From Parabacteroides johnsonii DSM 18315 (lineage in GTDB: Bacteria; Bacteroidota; Bacteroidia; Bacteroidales; Tannerellaceae), in the NCBI RefSeq assembly GCF_025151045.1, contig NZ_CP102285.1, forward strand, positions 2,914,001-2,978,000: DNA of 64,000 nt, in the 5' to 3' direction. The notes under the pieces are model-generated. The model saw only the letters and a list, made by a program, of their open reading frames with translations. It was not told the origin of the DNA and made no database searches. Of the stretch, positions 33,847 through 42,588 are shown piece by piece. Made by a program: the position numbers and the translations under genes. The first letter of the stretch is position 1, and every line of letters starts with the position of its first letter.

Positions 33847-36148
33847 TGTTGTATTTCTTCCTTTCTTCTTTTGCCAGCCGGATTATCTCCGAACCCTTAT
33901 CCAGCACGGCTCTTACGGCATTGCCTATTGCTTTGTCGTCAGGTGTGCCATTGTGATGAGTCAGTTTATAAAGTTCCCTCAACGGTCTGTCGGCACGGAG
34001 TATCTCCCAAGAGCTGCGCAGGTGGTGTGTTAGGGCGTCCAGTTCCGGAAGGTCTTTCTGTTGTTCCGCATACCTGAGCGACTGCATTTCCTTTTCGGTT
34101 TCCGTTATCAATTTCTCCAGCATGACGGCTTCATTGCCGTATGACAGCAGAGAGGTGAAATCCGGCTTTTCATTCTGTTTGCCTTTTATGGCGCACTTGT
34201 CAGAAATCTCCATCAGTTCCGATATGGAGAACGGTTTGAGCAGGCATCCGGCAAATCCACGTTCTATAAGTTCCTCCTTGCTGCAACTGCTCGAAGCGGT
34301 TGTCACGACCACCGGAATGGTCCTTGAATTTCCCACGTTGGAAGCACGCAACAATTCCAATAACTCAAAGCCGTTTATATCCGGCATGTTCAGATCCGTA
34401 AGCAACAGACTGTATTCCTTTTTCCTTACCATTTCCATAAGTTCTGCCGCATCGTTGCAAGTGTCGCAGTGTATCCCTTCCTGTGCATACATTTCTTTCA
34501 GCATCAGAAGCAAAACTTCGTCATTATCGATGGCAATTACCTCATGGAATGTACTGTTATGGTGAACTTGTGTTTTATTTATCTGTTCCGGCAGTTCCTC
34601 GGCTGTCTGCATGGGGATTTCCACCGTGAAACGGCTACCTTTGCCTTTATCGCTCTCCAGCCGTATTGTGCCGCCGAGCATTGTCACAATACGCTGAACA
34701 ATGGAAAGACCTAATCCGAAGCCATCCTTTGCGGCAGCGTTTGACAGACGTTCAAACGCCCCGAATACCCGTTGCTGTTCCTCTTCGGTCATACCTGTAC
34801 CCGTATCTTCGACGATAAGTTTCAGCAGACCGTTATCATAATCTGCCCGCAAAGAAACACTGCCGTTCTCCGTGAACTTGATAGCGTTGGACAGCAGGTT
34901 GTTCCCGATTTGCAAGATGCGTTCCTTATCTGTACATACAAAGGCATCCTTGTGGCAGTGTATTGTCAGAGTCAGTCCTTTGTTTATGGCGATTGGCATA
35001 AACTCCGTTTCGAGCGTATGTGTGATTGCGGAAATCCTACATGCGGAGAAATTAGGCTGTTCCTTGCCGTTGTCCAGCCGGAAAAAATTCAGCAGGGTGT
35101 TCAGCATTTCACGCATGCGGTCAGAAGATTCCTGAATGTTTCGGATATACGTCCCGGTTTTATCCGTATTGCAGTCTTTCCGCATCAGTCCGGCATAACC
35201 CGTTATTGCCGTCAGTGGTGTACGTAATTCATGGGTAATGGTATGAACGGCTTTTTTACGAGAGGCAATCAGTACCTCGTTTTGTTTGATAGACTGTTTC
35301 TGCTGTTCTATTAAATCCGCAGTTTCTCGTTTGTACCGTTTGATACGGGTGATATTTCGGTGAATGATTATGTAAGAGATTACCAATAACAACACAACGA
35401 ATCCTGTCAAGCTACCTATCTGAATAAACGATTTTTCACGCATGGTGGCTATCTCGTCCTCTCTCTTTTGAAGGTCAGCTTGTATTTTTCCATCTATTTG
35501 GCGAATCAAACTTTGTAACTGACGGTTAAGTTCGGCATTTCGTGCGGCAAGACTATCGGCGTGTTCCGATAAACGGCGGCTTTGCGCTTGTTGTTCGGCT
35601 ATCATATTCCGGTTAAGAGAATGGAGCATCGTGGTAGTCACGGTGGGCTTTGCTTCCTCCTTTTTACCGAAGATACCCAAGAAGCCCTTTCGCTTCGGCT
35701 TCTTGGGTTGTTCTTGCGTACTTTTATATGCGATTTCAGGCACTTGACGGGCTATCCTTTCTTTGATACTTTTCTGTTCATCAAGCATCTGTACAATTCG
35801 TCGCATTTGTTTTTCTTTATCCTCTAAAAGATAGCGTACACTGTCAATGCGTTCAGACGGGTAGATAGACGTGAAATAATAAAGCATACTATCCAAAGCC
35901 ATACGCTGCAAATGATAATTTGCAATATCTTTATCTTCCCATTCCAATATTGTTTCTCCTAACAGAGAAAATCCTGTTAAGCGAAAGTTTAATTCATTAA
36001 CATATCGGCGCAACTCATCAGTGGTTCGGTTCTCCTTCTCTAATACTTCAAGCTTTTTCCATTCATACTGATAGCAATATATAATCATTCCTATTAGTAT
36101 GAATATTAGAATATAGCCACATGATATAAACTTGCGGATTGAAATCAT
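33839..36148 (-). CDS. rteA: RteA, hybrid sensor histidine kinase
   Basis: 769 residues from ATG 36148, 4 nt after the stop of the upstream hydrolase gene; a longer frame from 36184 overlaps that gene and was rejected. Two membrane helices (about 8-27 and 243-265) bracket a coiled periplasmic sensor. HisKA has the phospho-His in THELRTPLT (about His306). A GHKL ATPase domain (DTGTGMTEEEQQRVFGAFER), a receiver (LLLTDLNMPDINGFEL) and an Hpt-like C-terminus (LTHHLRSSWE) follow. In CTnDOT the gene directly follows tetQ; here a cargo gene takes that place. Confidence 0.93.
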   Translation of the reverse strand: MISIRKFISCGYILIFILIGMIIYCYQYEWKKLEVLEKENRTTDELRRYVNELNFRLTGFSLLGETILEWEDKDIANYHLQRMALDSMLYYFTSIYPSERIDSVRYLLEDKEKQMRRIVQMLDEQKSIKERIARQVPEIAYKSTQEQPKKPKRKGFLGIFGKKEEAKPTVTTTMLHSLNRNMIAEQQAQSRRLSEHADSLAARNAELNRQLQSLIRQIDGKIQADLQKREDEIATMREKSFIQIGSLTGFVVLLLVISYIIIHRNITRIKRYKRETADLIEQQKQSIKQNEVLIASRKKAVHTITHELRTPLTAITGYAGLMRKDCNTDKTGTYIRNIQESSDRMREMLNTLLNFFRLDNGKEQPNFSACRISAITHTLETEFMPIAINKGLTLTIHCHKDAFVCTDKERILQIGNNLLSNAIKFTENGSVSLRADYDNGLLKLIVEDTGTGMTEEEQQRVFGAFERLSNAAAKDGFGLGLSIVQRIVTMLGGTIRLESDKGKGSRFTVEIPMQTAEELPEQINKTQVHHNSTFHEVIAIDNDEVLLLMLKEMYAQEGIHCDTCNDAAELMEMVRKKEYSLLLTDLNMPDINGFELLELLRASNVGNSRTIPVVVTTASSSCSKEELIERGFAGCLLKPFSISELMEISDKCAIKGKQNEKPDFTSLLSYGNEAVMLEKLITETEKEMQSLRYAEQQKDLPELDALTHHLRSSWEILRADRPLRELYKLTHHNGTPDDKAIGNAVRAVLDKGSEIIRLAKEERKKYNNG

Positions 36149-36152
36149 AAAT

Positions 36153-37529
36153 TTAACGAGGTTTGAAGGAGATAAAATCAACAATGTCCTGAAGGACTTC
36201 AGGGGAGATTGTTTCCTCGATTGTACCGTATTCCTGTACCGCTCCTGTTTGAGCGTACTGGAAAAGGTGATTAAGTCCGGGATAAAGTTTCACGGTCGCT
36301 TTCGGGGCGAGTCGTTGCATTTGAGGCATATTCAGTTCCGGGCGAACTTGTATATCCTTTTCTCCGTATAATACGAATACCGGGCAATCCGTATCTGCAA
36401 TGCTTTCCGTCGGTGAAAAACTGATATAGTAATTTAGCCAACGGTTAGTGTCAGAGGCGATCTTTGTCAGATTGGATTTTAATGATGTGTGAACTGGTGT
36501 ATTCTCCCAATTTGCACATATAGCCTCAATATTGCCAACAGCCACACTATCCCCCTTGGTTATTTTAAGCTCATACATCTTATGCAATGCTTCAACATAA
36601 TCCGATACAATATTCGCCGGCATGTTGCCCTGTTCCAGCATTGTGGCACTCTGGTCTATCAAAACCGAGTCACCTCGGACCGCCTGTGCGCCAATGGCAA
36701 TAATGAAATTCGGATTTGAGAATAACCCCGGATTGTTATCAGCTCCCAACATGAACGCTACTGCCGCACCCTCACTATGCCCCAGTATTCCCACATTCTT
36801 GAATTTCATTTCTTTGCGCAGGTATTCCATTGCCGTTTTCGCATCTCGTGCAAAATCTTCAGTGGTGGCATTTTTACCGTCGCCTGTTGATTCTCCATAT
36901 CCTCTGTCATCATATCGTAAGGTTGCAATGCCGTTTCGGGCAAGGTAATCTGCGATGACAGCAAACGGCTTATGTCCGTATATTTCTTCATCGCGGTTTT
37001 GTAGTCCGCTACCGGTAATCATTACGACAACCGGAGTTGTCTCATTAAAACTCTTAGGCAAGGAAAGTGATCCTGCGAGAGTAACACCATCTGATAAGTT
37101 GTTGAAACGAACCTCTTTCGTAATGTATGGATATGGTGGTTTAGGTGTTTGAGGTCGCTTTAATTTCTCGATGCCCAGAGATAATTCAAGGTCGGTACTC
37201 ATTGTTCCTTGTGTGCATTTTCCAATGAGTTTACCATCTTGTTTGCGTCCGGCAAATGTCAATCCTATGCGTCTAACTGTCACATTTACAGAATCAGCCG
37301 AAATGAAATTCACTTCTCCGGCTATTCCGTATGCACCTTGATCCGGAGAATCAAGCGTAACTGACGGTTTACTATCTTCGCTTGTCTTGAAATTGAAAAC
37401 AATCTTTAACTCCACTTGCGGAGTTATTTTCAACGTACCATGCCATGTCCCCGAAATATTATCATCGGAAGCCATGATGTTTAGAACGGAATAGATGGCT
37501 AAAATAGCTACGATTATCATTCTTTTCAT
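36153..37529 (-). CDS. Secreted alpha/beta hydrolase
   Basis: 458 residues with a signal peptide (about 1-20: MKRMIIVAILAIYSVLNIMA). An N-terminal beta domain (DUF-like, 25-130) precedes an alpha/beta hydrolase with nucleophile elbow GHSEGA, acid in YGEKDIQVRPE and His in GLNHLFQY. It resembles Bacteroidales family S9/BD-FAE-like esterase-peptidases; substrate unknown. It is the last cargo gene and ends 4 nt before rteA, so the two are probably on one mRNA. Confidence 0.88.
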   Translation of the reverse strand: MKRMIIVAILAIYSVLNIMASDDNISGTWHGTLKITPQVELKIVFNFKTSEDSKPSVTLDSPDQGAYGIAGEVNFISADSVNVTVRRIGLTFAGRKQDGKLIGKCTQGTMSTDLELSLGIEKLKRPQTPKPPYPYITKEVRFNNLSDGVTLAGSLSLPKSFNETTPVVVMITGSGLQNRDEEIYGHKPFAVIADYLARNGIATLRYDDRGYGESTGDGKNATTEDFARDAKTAMEYLRKEMKFKNVGILGHSEGAAVAFMLGADNNPGLFSNPNFIIAIGAQAVRGDSVLIDQSATMLEQGNMPANIVSDYVEALHKMYELKITKGDSVAVGNIEAICANWENTPVHTSLKSNLTKIASDTNRWLNYYISFSPTESIADTDCPVFVLYGEKDIQVRPELNMPQMQRLAPKATVKLYPGLNHLFQYAQTGAVQEYGTIEETISPEVLQDIVDFISFKPR

Positions 37530-37541
37530 TGTATTGGCCTG

Positions 37542-37964
37542 TTATTTTGTTAGTTCCATAAGTATATGACCATTATCATCTTTCAACACCAAGATGGAAT
37601 CGTCCGTGATTTCGTATGATTTGATACTGGGCAGAATAAATACTATGCTCCGTTCTATCATCATGTTATCGCAAGCCAGTTCGGTAAAGGATATACTGGA
37701 GAATTTCAAGGAGTTTTTGCTTTTTTCAAAACTGCCGGAAATTGTATTGCAGTCGGTGATACAGGAGAATACTCCGGTGTTATCCAACTGCAATATATAC
37801 TCTGATTCCTCGTTTACTTGTGTCAGTCCGTATGACGAAGTGGCGATACAGTTGTATTTTTGAAGTCGCCATTTCCTGTACAGGGCATTATCTGATGGGG
37901 CATCGCACGAGCCAACCAATATGGCTAATGCAAGTATTATTACTGTAAAAGTGCTTATTCTCAT
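37542..37964 (-). CDS. META-domain-like lipoprotein
   Basis: 140 residues: lipoprotein signal with lipobox LVGSC (Cys about 20), then a small beta domain. YILQLDNTGVFSCITDCNTISGSF followed by SFTELACDNMM matches META/HslJ-type proteins. HslJ-like proteins are linked to stress tolerance in enterobacteria; here the role is unknown. It lies between the DUF3795 genes and the hydrolase, with gaps of 1 and 12 nt. Confidence 0.75.
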   Translation of the reverse strand: MRISTFTVIILALAILVGSCDAPSDNALYRKWRLQKYNCIATSSYGLTQVNEESEYILQLDNTGVFSCITDCNTISGSFEKSKNSLKFSSISFTELACDNMMIERSIVFILPSIKSYEITDDSILVLKDDNGHILMELTK

Positions 37965-37965
37965 A

Positions 37966-38316
37966 TCATTTATGTTTTATCGTCTGGCATTTTCTCCTAC
38001 TCATTTCCTCGGCATACGCTATTTCTCCATGTTCCCGTATATAGCTGATACAAGCCGGGCGGTCGGAGTTAAAGAGCAACGCGAACACTTTGCTTATAAA
38101 GTTGGAATAGATTTTACACTCCCTTATGTCACGCTCACACTCGGCACAGGTATGATAGCCTTTGCTTATGCAGCACTGGCGGATTTTACACCACGATGCT
38201 TTCTGGTTATTCTTACATCCGGGGCATTTGCCGGACAAGAATTTGCGACACGCTCCACAATACAGCCCACAAGCGGCTATATTATCCTTACTTACTGTTA
38301 TACTTTCCATATTCAA
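37966..38316 (-). CDS. DUF3795 Cys-rich protein A
   Basis: 116 residues. The DUF3795 pattern CGLYCGACRKFLSGKCPGC, then CAECERDIRECKIY, gives a dozen Cys that probably bind zinc or an iron-sulfur cluster. It overlaps the second DUF3795 gene by 4 nt (translational coupling). Known only as a domain of unknown function. Confidence 0.85.
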   Translation of the reverse strand: MNMESITVSKDNIAACGLYCGACRKFLSGKCPGCKNNQKASWCKIRQCCISKGYHTCAECERDIRECKIYSNFISKVFALLFNSDRPACISYIREHGEIAYAEEMSRRKCQTIKHK

Positions 38317-38729
38317 TATTTTCTATCTGTATGTTTTTTGCCACAGCCATCACATATCCCGTCATGAACAGATATGACACCACCGCAATCGGAGCAAGTC
38401 CAACGAACCTTTTCTCTTTGCAGAAATTTTTCAATACCATTTTCTCCGATAAAAGCGAGATTGCCCATAAGCGATTCTATCATCGGATAGGCGTTGGCAT
38501 ACCAGCACTCCTTATCGACAATCTCCCTGCACGGGTATTGAGGACATTTGTCACAAAACCCGTCATGTAGAGTTTTCCGTATTTCGCACTTTACAATCTT
38601 GCACAGATTGGCGCAATACTCACCTTTGTATCCCTCATTCCGGCATCCGACACAAGGGCTGTCTTTTCGTAGTGCTTCGCTGCACACAGCGCAGTTCAAC
38701 CCGCACGGGGCAATCATATTTCTATCCAT
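38313..38729 (-). CDS. DUF3795 Cys-rich protein B with C-terminal zinc ribbon
   Basis: 138 residues. The N-terminal Cys motif (CGLNCAVCSEALRKDSPCVGC) and DGFCDKCPQYPCREI match DUF3795. The extra C-terminal pairs CSDCGGVISVHDGICDGCG look like a zinc ribbon that protein A lacks. The two paralogues are adjacent and coupled, downstream of the MATE exporter. Confidence 0.85.
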   Translation of the reverse strand: MDRNMIAPCGLNCAVCSEALRKDSPCVGCRNEGYKGEYCANLCKIVKCEIRKTLHDGFCDKCPQYPCREIVDKECWYANAYPMIESLMGNLAFIGENGIEKFLQREKVRWTCSDCGGVISVHDGICDGCGKKHTDRKY

Positions 38730-38750
38730 GATCTAATTCTATTAAACTTG

Positions 38751-40124
38751 TTAAATTGCATCCATTGCAAGTTTCTTAGACCGCTGCCTATATCTGAGAT
38801 AAACTGAGACTGTCAAGATGCAGGCGATGAAATCAGCCAAAGGAATACTTAGCCAGACTCCGTCAAGCCTCAAATCAAACATTTCAGGCAGCAGAAATAT
38901 CAAGGGAATGAAAAATCCTATTTGGCGTATGAGCGACAAGACAATACTTGTTTTCGGCTTGCCGATAGACTGGAAAAAGTTTGTTATCATAGTCTGCATG
39001 GCCATAACCGGAAACATCAAGGCACAGATACGAAGACCTGCTACTGCAATGTCATTAAGTGCAGTTTCGTTTGAGAACAACTGTATAATCGGGCGAGCCC
39101 CCATTTCACACAATAAAAACACGGAGAACATGAAAGCAAAAGCTATTGTCAACCCGGTGTTCATGGCTTTGTCAACCCGTTCTGTCTGACCGGCTCCGAA
39201 ATTGTACCCTATGATGGGCTGCATACCGACAGCCAAACCGATAATTATCATTGAGAACAGCATATAGATTCGGCTGACTATGCCGTATGCCCCAATCGCA
39301 AAGTCACCACCGTAAAATCCGAATCTGTTAATAAGGGCAATGCTTATGGATGCCGAGCAAAGATTCAATATAAACGGCGGTGTCCCCAGTTTCATGATTT
39401 CTCCGGATAGACGGAAGTTGCACCTGAAACGGCTTCGCTGAAAATGTATTTTATTTGATTTCGATGAGAAGTGCCTTACGACCCATACAAGTCCGACTAC
39501 CTGCGATATGACTGTGGACATGGAGGCCCCCTTGATGCCAAACTCAAATACAAATATGAATATTGGTGTCAAAACCAGATTTAGCCCGACGGTCAGCAGA
39601 GTGGACTCCAATGATTTTTTGGGGAAACCGTTTCCGCGAAGCAAGTTGTTAAGGCTCAAAAACAGGAATGTTATCGGATTGGCGCAGAGCAATATCTCAA
39701 TGTACTCCTGTGCATACGGAAGCGTGGCTTCACTGGCTCCGAAGAAGTGCAGTACAACATCCAGATTGAGATATGTGATCCATCCCGTCAGGACGCTGAT
39801 TACGAAACCAAAAATCACCACGGTATGCAGAATATCGGCCGCCTGTTCATATTGTCTGCGTCCCAGACTTATGGAAGTCAACGTGGTTCCGCCGATTCCG
39901 ACAAGCGTATTGAAAGCAATCAGGCAATTCATCATAGGAAAAGTGACCGCAAGCCCGGAGATCGCCAGTGTCCCGACACCGTTTCCGATGAATATACTGT
40001 CAATCAGATTATACAGTGATACGGCAGCCAGATTGATTATGGCCGGTATGGAATATTGAAGCACCAACTTTCCCATTGGAGCTGTTTGAAGCTGGCGGTA
40101 TTTCTCTTGTGATACGTCTTGCAT
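38751..40124 (-). CDS. MATE family multidrug exporter
   Basis: 457 residues with about 12 membrane helices and the duplicated MATE layout (first half IPAIINLAAVSLYNLIDSIF, second half LGTPPFILNLCSASISIALI). It probably exports cationic drugs in exchange for Na+ or H+. It follows the BlaI/M56 pair after 111 nt containing a 10-bp hairpin (40160-40187). Substrate not predictable. Confidence 0.92.
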   Translation of the reverse strand: MQDVSQEKYRQLQTAPMGKLVLQYSIPAIINLAAVSLYNLIDSIFIGNGVGTLAISGLAVTFPMMNCLIAFNTLVGIGGTTLTSISLGRRQYEQAADILHTVVIFGFVISVLTGWITYLNLDVVLHFFGASEATLPYAQEYIEILLCANPITFLFLSLNNLLRGNGFPKKSLESTLLTVGLNLVLTPIFIFVFEFGIKGASMSTVISQVVGLVWVVRHFSSKSNKIHFQRSRFRCNFRLSGEIMKLGTPPFILNLCSASISIALINRFGFYGGDFAIGAYGIVSRIYMLFSMIIIGLAVGMQPIIGYNFGAGQTERVDKAMNTGLTIAFAFMFSVFLLCEMGARPIIQLFSNETALNDIAVAGLRICALMFPVMAMQTMITNFFQSIGKPKTSIVLSLIRQIGFFIPLIFLLPEMFDLRLDGVWLSIPLADFIACILTVSVYLRYRQRSKKLAMDAI

Positions 40125-40159
40125 TATCCGGATGACTTTTTCATTATTAATGATACAGG

Positions 40160-40187
40160 GTATGCCGTACTGTAAGATACGGCATAC
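40160..40187. repeat. Hairpin between M56 gene and MATE gene
   Basis: GTATGCCGTA (40160-40169) and TACGGCATAC (40178-40187) are perfect complements with an 8-nt loop and no T tract. It may be an mRNA processing or stability element inside the putative operon. Confidence 0.6.
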
Positions 40188-40235
40188 TCCAAGGATCAGA
40201 TAAGATATTTGTACTATTGGTATTTCTTCCTGTTT

Positions 40236-41594
40236 TTATTCGCCGTTTGATGACCAATATTCGTTGCAAATATAGTAATTGAACTCCAGCGTATAGCTTG
40301 ATTCCGTCGGCAGCCCGCTATTTAGTCCGGGGTGGAATTTTGGAAGCATACGCACTACACGCAGAGCTTCGGCATCAAGTGTCTTGCCTGAGCTTTTAAC
40401 GATTTGGGCATCCTTTACAACTCCGTCTTTGGCGATGGTAAGCTGCACGACGGCATCCATATTAAGAACGCCGTCTTTGTATGCAGTTGCAGGGAAGGAG
40501 ATGTTTTTATTGATAAAGGCTCTCAGCTTGTCCTTGCCGCCGGGGAAGTTGGGGGCGGTCTCTGTCCTGATGAATGTCACGGCATCGTCCGCATCCGCTT
40601 TCTCCGTGACCACCACATCGGAATTTCTCTCTGTCACGCGAATGGTGGAATCGGATTTTTCGCTAATTTTGTAGCGCAGATCCTCCACCGGCGTAGCGGC
40701 AGATACTTCGTTGATTACTGCTGACACCGCAGGGGTGGCCAGACCAATTAACGCGAGTGCCATTGCAGGCACCATGACAAAGGCACGCACACGGGCTTTG
40801 CCTGTCGGTTTGCTGGATAACATCATAGTTATACGTTTTTTAAGTGAACTGTGATTGAGACAGTTGGAAAGAGTTGCGAACCTTGCTCCAACTGTCTTTT
40901 TTATTAGAAACATCTGATACTCTTCTCGTTTTACGCCCGATGCAAGCACACGGCTGTCGGCTTCATACTCATGGAGGGTATGAAGCTCATTGCGCAGAAG
41001 CCATATAGCGGGACAATACCAAGTGATAATAATCGCAGCCTGCATAAGAAGCAAGTCAATCCAATGGCGACATTCTATATGCGCTTTTTCATGGCGGACT
41101 ATCATCTGCCCGAACTCGTACCAGTCACGTCTTGGCATCATGATATATCCGCACCATGCAAACGGGGCGACGCTGTTATGGCGATGAAGTATAATGCGGC
41201 AGTCATCCTGTTTGATATGCTCACCTTTGAGAATGAACAGTGCCAACCGTGCAAGTGAAACGAGGAAATAGAGAGTCATGGCAATAACCCCTATAAGGTA
41301 AAGTGTGACTATATAATCCCATATCGGAGTGATTTGTTCTGATACCGTATTGGCAATATAGGCAACATCGACCGGATTAAAAGCGATTTCAACATTATTT
41401 TCCACAATATCCGCTACCCCAAAAGGATTCAGAATAAACACCGGGAGAATAAAAGAGATACCTACGCAAGAAAGCAACAGAATCCGATTGAACCGGAAAC
41501 AGCCCAAGTTGGCAAGGGCGCATTTGTACACCACCCAGACAACAATCAAGAGGGTGCTTGCCAATAATGAATATGCCAAGAATATGCCTGCCAT
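40236..41594 (-). CDS. BlaR1/MecR1-like M56 metallopeptidase with TonB C-terminal domain
   Basis: 452 residues. Membrane helices at about 5-25, 38-58, 93-118 and 272-296. Zinc motif HEKAH (168-172) with downstream HEYEAD (208-213), as in M56 peptidases. The region after the last helix lacks a penicillin-binding sensor and ends in a TonB C-terminal domain (PNFPGGKDKLRAFINKNISF, then MLPKFHPG). It lies 2 nt after the BlaI gene, so it likely cleaves or relieves that repressor, but the signal is probably not a beta-lactam sensed as in MecR1. Confidence 0.9.
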   Translation of the reverse strand: MAGIFLAYSLLASTLLIVVWVVYKCALANLGCFRFNRILLLSCVGISFILPVFILNPFGVADIVENNVEIAFNPVDVAYIANTVSEQITPIWDYIVTLYLIGVIAMTLYFLVSLARLALFILKGEHIKQDDCRIILHRHNSVAPFAWCGYIMMPRRDWYEFGQMIVRHEKAHIECRHWIDLLLMQAAIIITWYCPAIWLLRNELHTLHEYEADSRVLASGVKREEYQMFLIKKTVGARFATLSNCLNHSSLKKRITMMLSSKPTGKARVRAFVMVPAMALALIGLATPAVSAVINEVSAATPVEDLRYKISEKSDSTIRVTERNSDVVVTEKADADDAVTFIRTETAPNFPGGKDKLRAFINKNISFPATAYKDGVLNMDAVVQLTIAKDGVVKDAQIVKSSGKTLDAEALRVVRMLPKFHPGLNSGLPTESSYTLEFNYYICNEYWSSNGE

Positions 41595-41596
41595 TG

Positions 41597-41971
41597 TTAT
41601 TCCTTTCCTCTGTTAGATATTTGCAATATTATTTCCTTAGCCTCTTCATCGCTATATTCCTCGCTTTTAATCAAGAAGTTCACAACATTCTGAATGGAAT
41701 TGTCGAAATACCGCCTAATGACACTCTTCAGATTTTGTCCACAATAATCTTCCCGCTCTATTATGGGGAAATATATGAAGCCTGTGCTTTCAACTTTGTG
41801 GTTGAGATAGCCTTTCTGTTCGAGAAATTTCACGAATGTGGCTACCGTAGTCCGGCTTGGACGCGGCTCATTGTGAAGGGCAACGACATCCCGAACCGAG
41901 AGTGCCCCGCTTTCCCAAAAGAAGTTCATCACTTCTTCTTCTCTTTCTGTTAATGGCTTCATATCTTCCAT
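41597..41971 (-). CDS. BlaI/MecI-family repressor (copy 1)
   Basis: 124 residues: winged-helix N-terminal domain (LTEREEEVMNFFWESGALSV, then RPSRTTVATFVKFLEQKGYL) and a helical C-terminal dimer region. It is divergent from the plus-strand flank and has its own promoter, whose spacer and start are overlaid by two perfect 17-bp palindromes (see operators at 41981 and 42018), indicating autoregulation. Confidence 0.93.
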   Translation of the reverse strand: MEDMKPLTEREEEVMNFFWESGALSVRDVVALHNEPRPSRTTVATFVKFLEQKGYLNHKVESTGFIYFPIIEREDYCGQNLKSVIRRYFDNSIQNVVNFLIKSEEYSDEEAKEIILQISNRGKE

Positions 41972-41980
41972 TTACATGTA

Positions 41981-41997
41981 GTCTAATTTCATTAGAC
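41981..41997. promoter_or_regulatory. BlaI-type operator O1
   Basis: Perfect palindrome GTCTAAT-TTC-ATTAGAC, 10 bp upstream of the start codon and just downstream of the predicted transcription start. Confidence 0.8.
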
Positions 41998-42009
41998 GAT
42001 TCAATAATG

Positions 42010-42040
42010 CAAAGTTAGTCTAAATTATTTAGACAACAAA
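42010..42040 (-). promoter_or_regulatory. Promoter of BlaI copy 1 operon
   Basis: Minus-strand -7 TAACTTTG (42010-42017) and -33 TTTG (42037-42040), spacer 19 bp. The whole spacer is occupied by operator O2. Confidence 0.85.
42018..42034. promoter_or_regulatory. BlaI-type operator O2
   Basis: Perfect palindrome GTCTAAA-TTA-TTTAGAC between the -7 and -33 boxes. Same half-site (GTCTAAW) and 3-bp spacing as O1; centres 37 bp apart. Confidence 0.85.
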
Positions 42041-42128
42041 ATAATATGGCAGAAAAATTTGATTATAGAATACAGACAGTGAAGAAAACCAGATGGTTCT
42101 CTCCACTGTTACCTACGTTCACAGCTCT

Positions 42129-42494
42129 TTACTTATCGCCATAAAGTCCGATGCGGTTGCCGACAGGATCGGCGATGATGGCGAAGTAACCCCAACCGTC
42201 AACCTGAATCTTGGTCTTGGGAGTTACGAGCGTCGCGCCGTTATCCAATGCAGTTTTCACGCTGGCATCCAAATCTTTTGTCTGGAGATACACCAACACG
42301 CCTCCGTTAGAGGGTGAGAAACCGGGAAACGAGGGGGCCGAGGAGATTGAGCAAACACTCTTGCCGTCTTTCATAAGACAGGCCATTTTCTCGTCGCCGA
42401 ACTGCGACACTTCCAGCTTTTCGCCGAAGAGTGCCTGATAGAACGCCACCGACTTGTCGAAGTCATTGGTGGGGATTTCAAAAAATGCAATCAT
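42129..42494 (-). CDS. VOC-family (glyoxalase/bleomycin-resistance-like) protein
   Basis: 121 residues, one vicinal-oxygen-chelate module pair: MIAFFEIPTNDFDKSVAFYQ at the start and DPVGNRIGLYGDK at the end, with GGVLVYLQTKDLD in the middle. Function could be glyoxalase-like or drug/metabolite binding. Its promoter region shares a 20-bp site with the araC gene promoter, suggesting control by that regulator. Confidence 0.88.
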   Translation of the reverse strand: MIAFFEIPTNDFDKSVAFYQALFGEKLEVSQFGDEKMACLMKDGKSVCSISSAPSFPGFSPSNGGVLVYLQTKDLDASVKTALDNGATLVTPKTKIQVDGWGYFAIIADPVGNRIGLYGDK

Positions 42495-42521
42495 ACTTTT
42501 TATTATTTAATTAGTACGCTG

Positions 42522-42567
42522 CAAAATTACAGCGACATCGTAGCCTGTGATAGTAAAAAGCGGACAT
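42522..42567 (-). promoter_or_regulatory. VOC promoter with shared activator site
   Basis: -7 TAATTTTG (42522-42529). 18 bp upstream lies TGATAGTAAAAAGCGGACAT (42548-42567 on +), 19/20 identical to the araC promoter site and replacing a normal -33 TTTG. Confidence 0.7.
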
Positions 42568-42588
42568 CTTGTGTTAGGTGGAAAAGAC

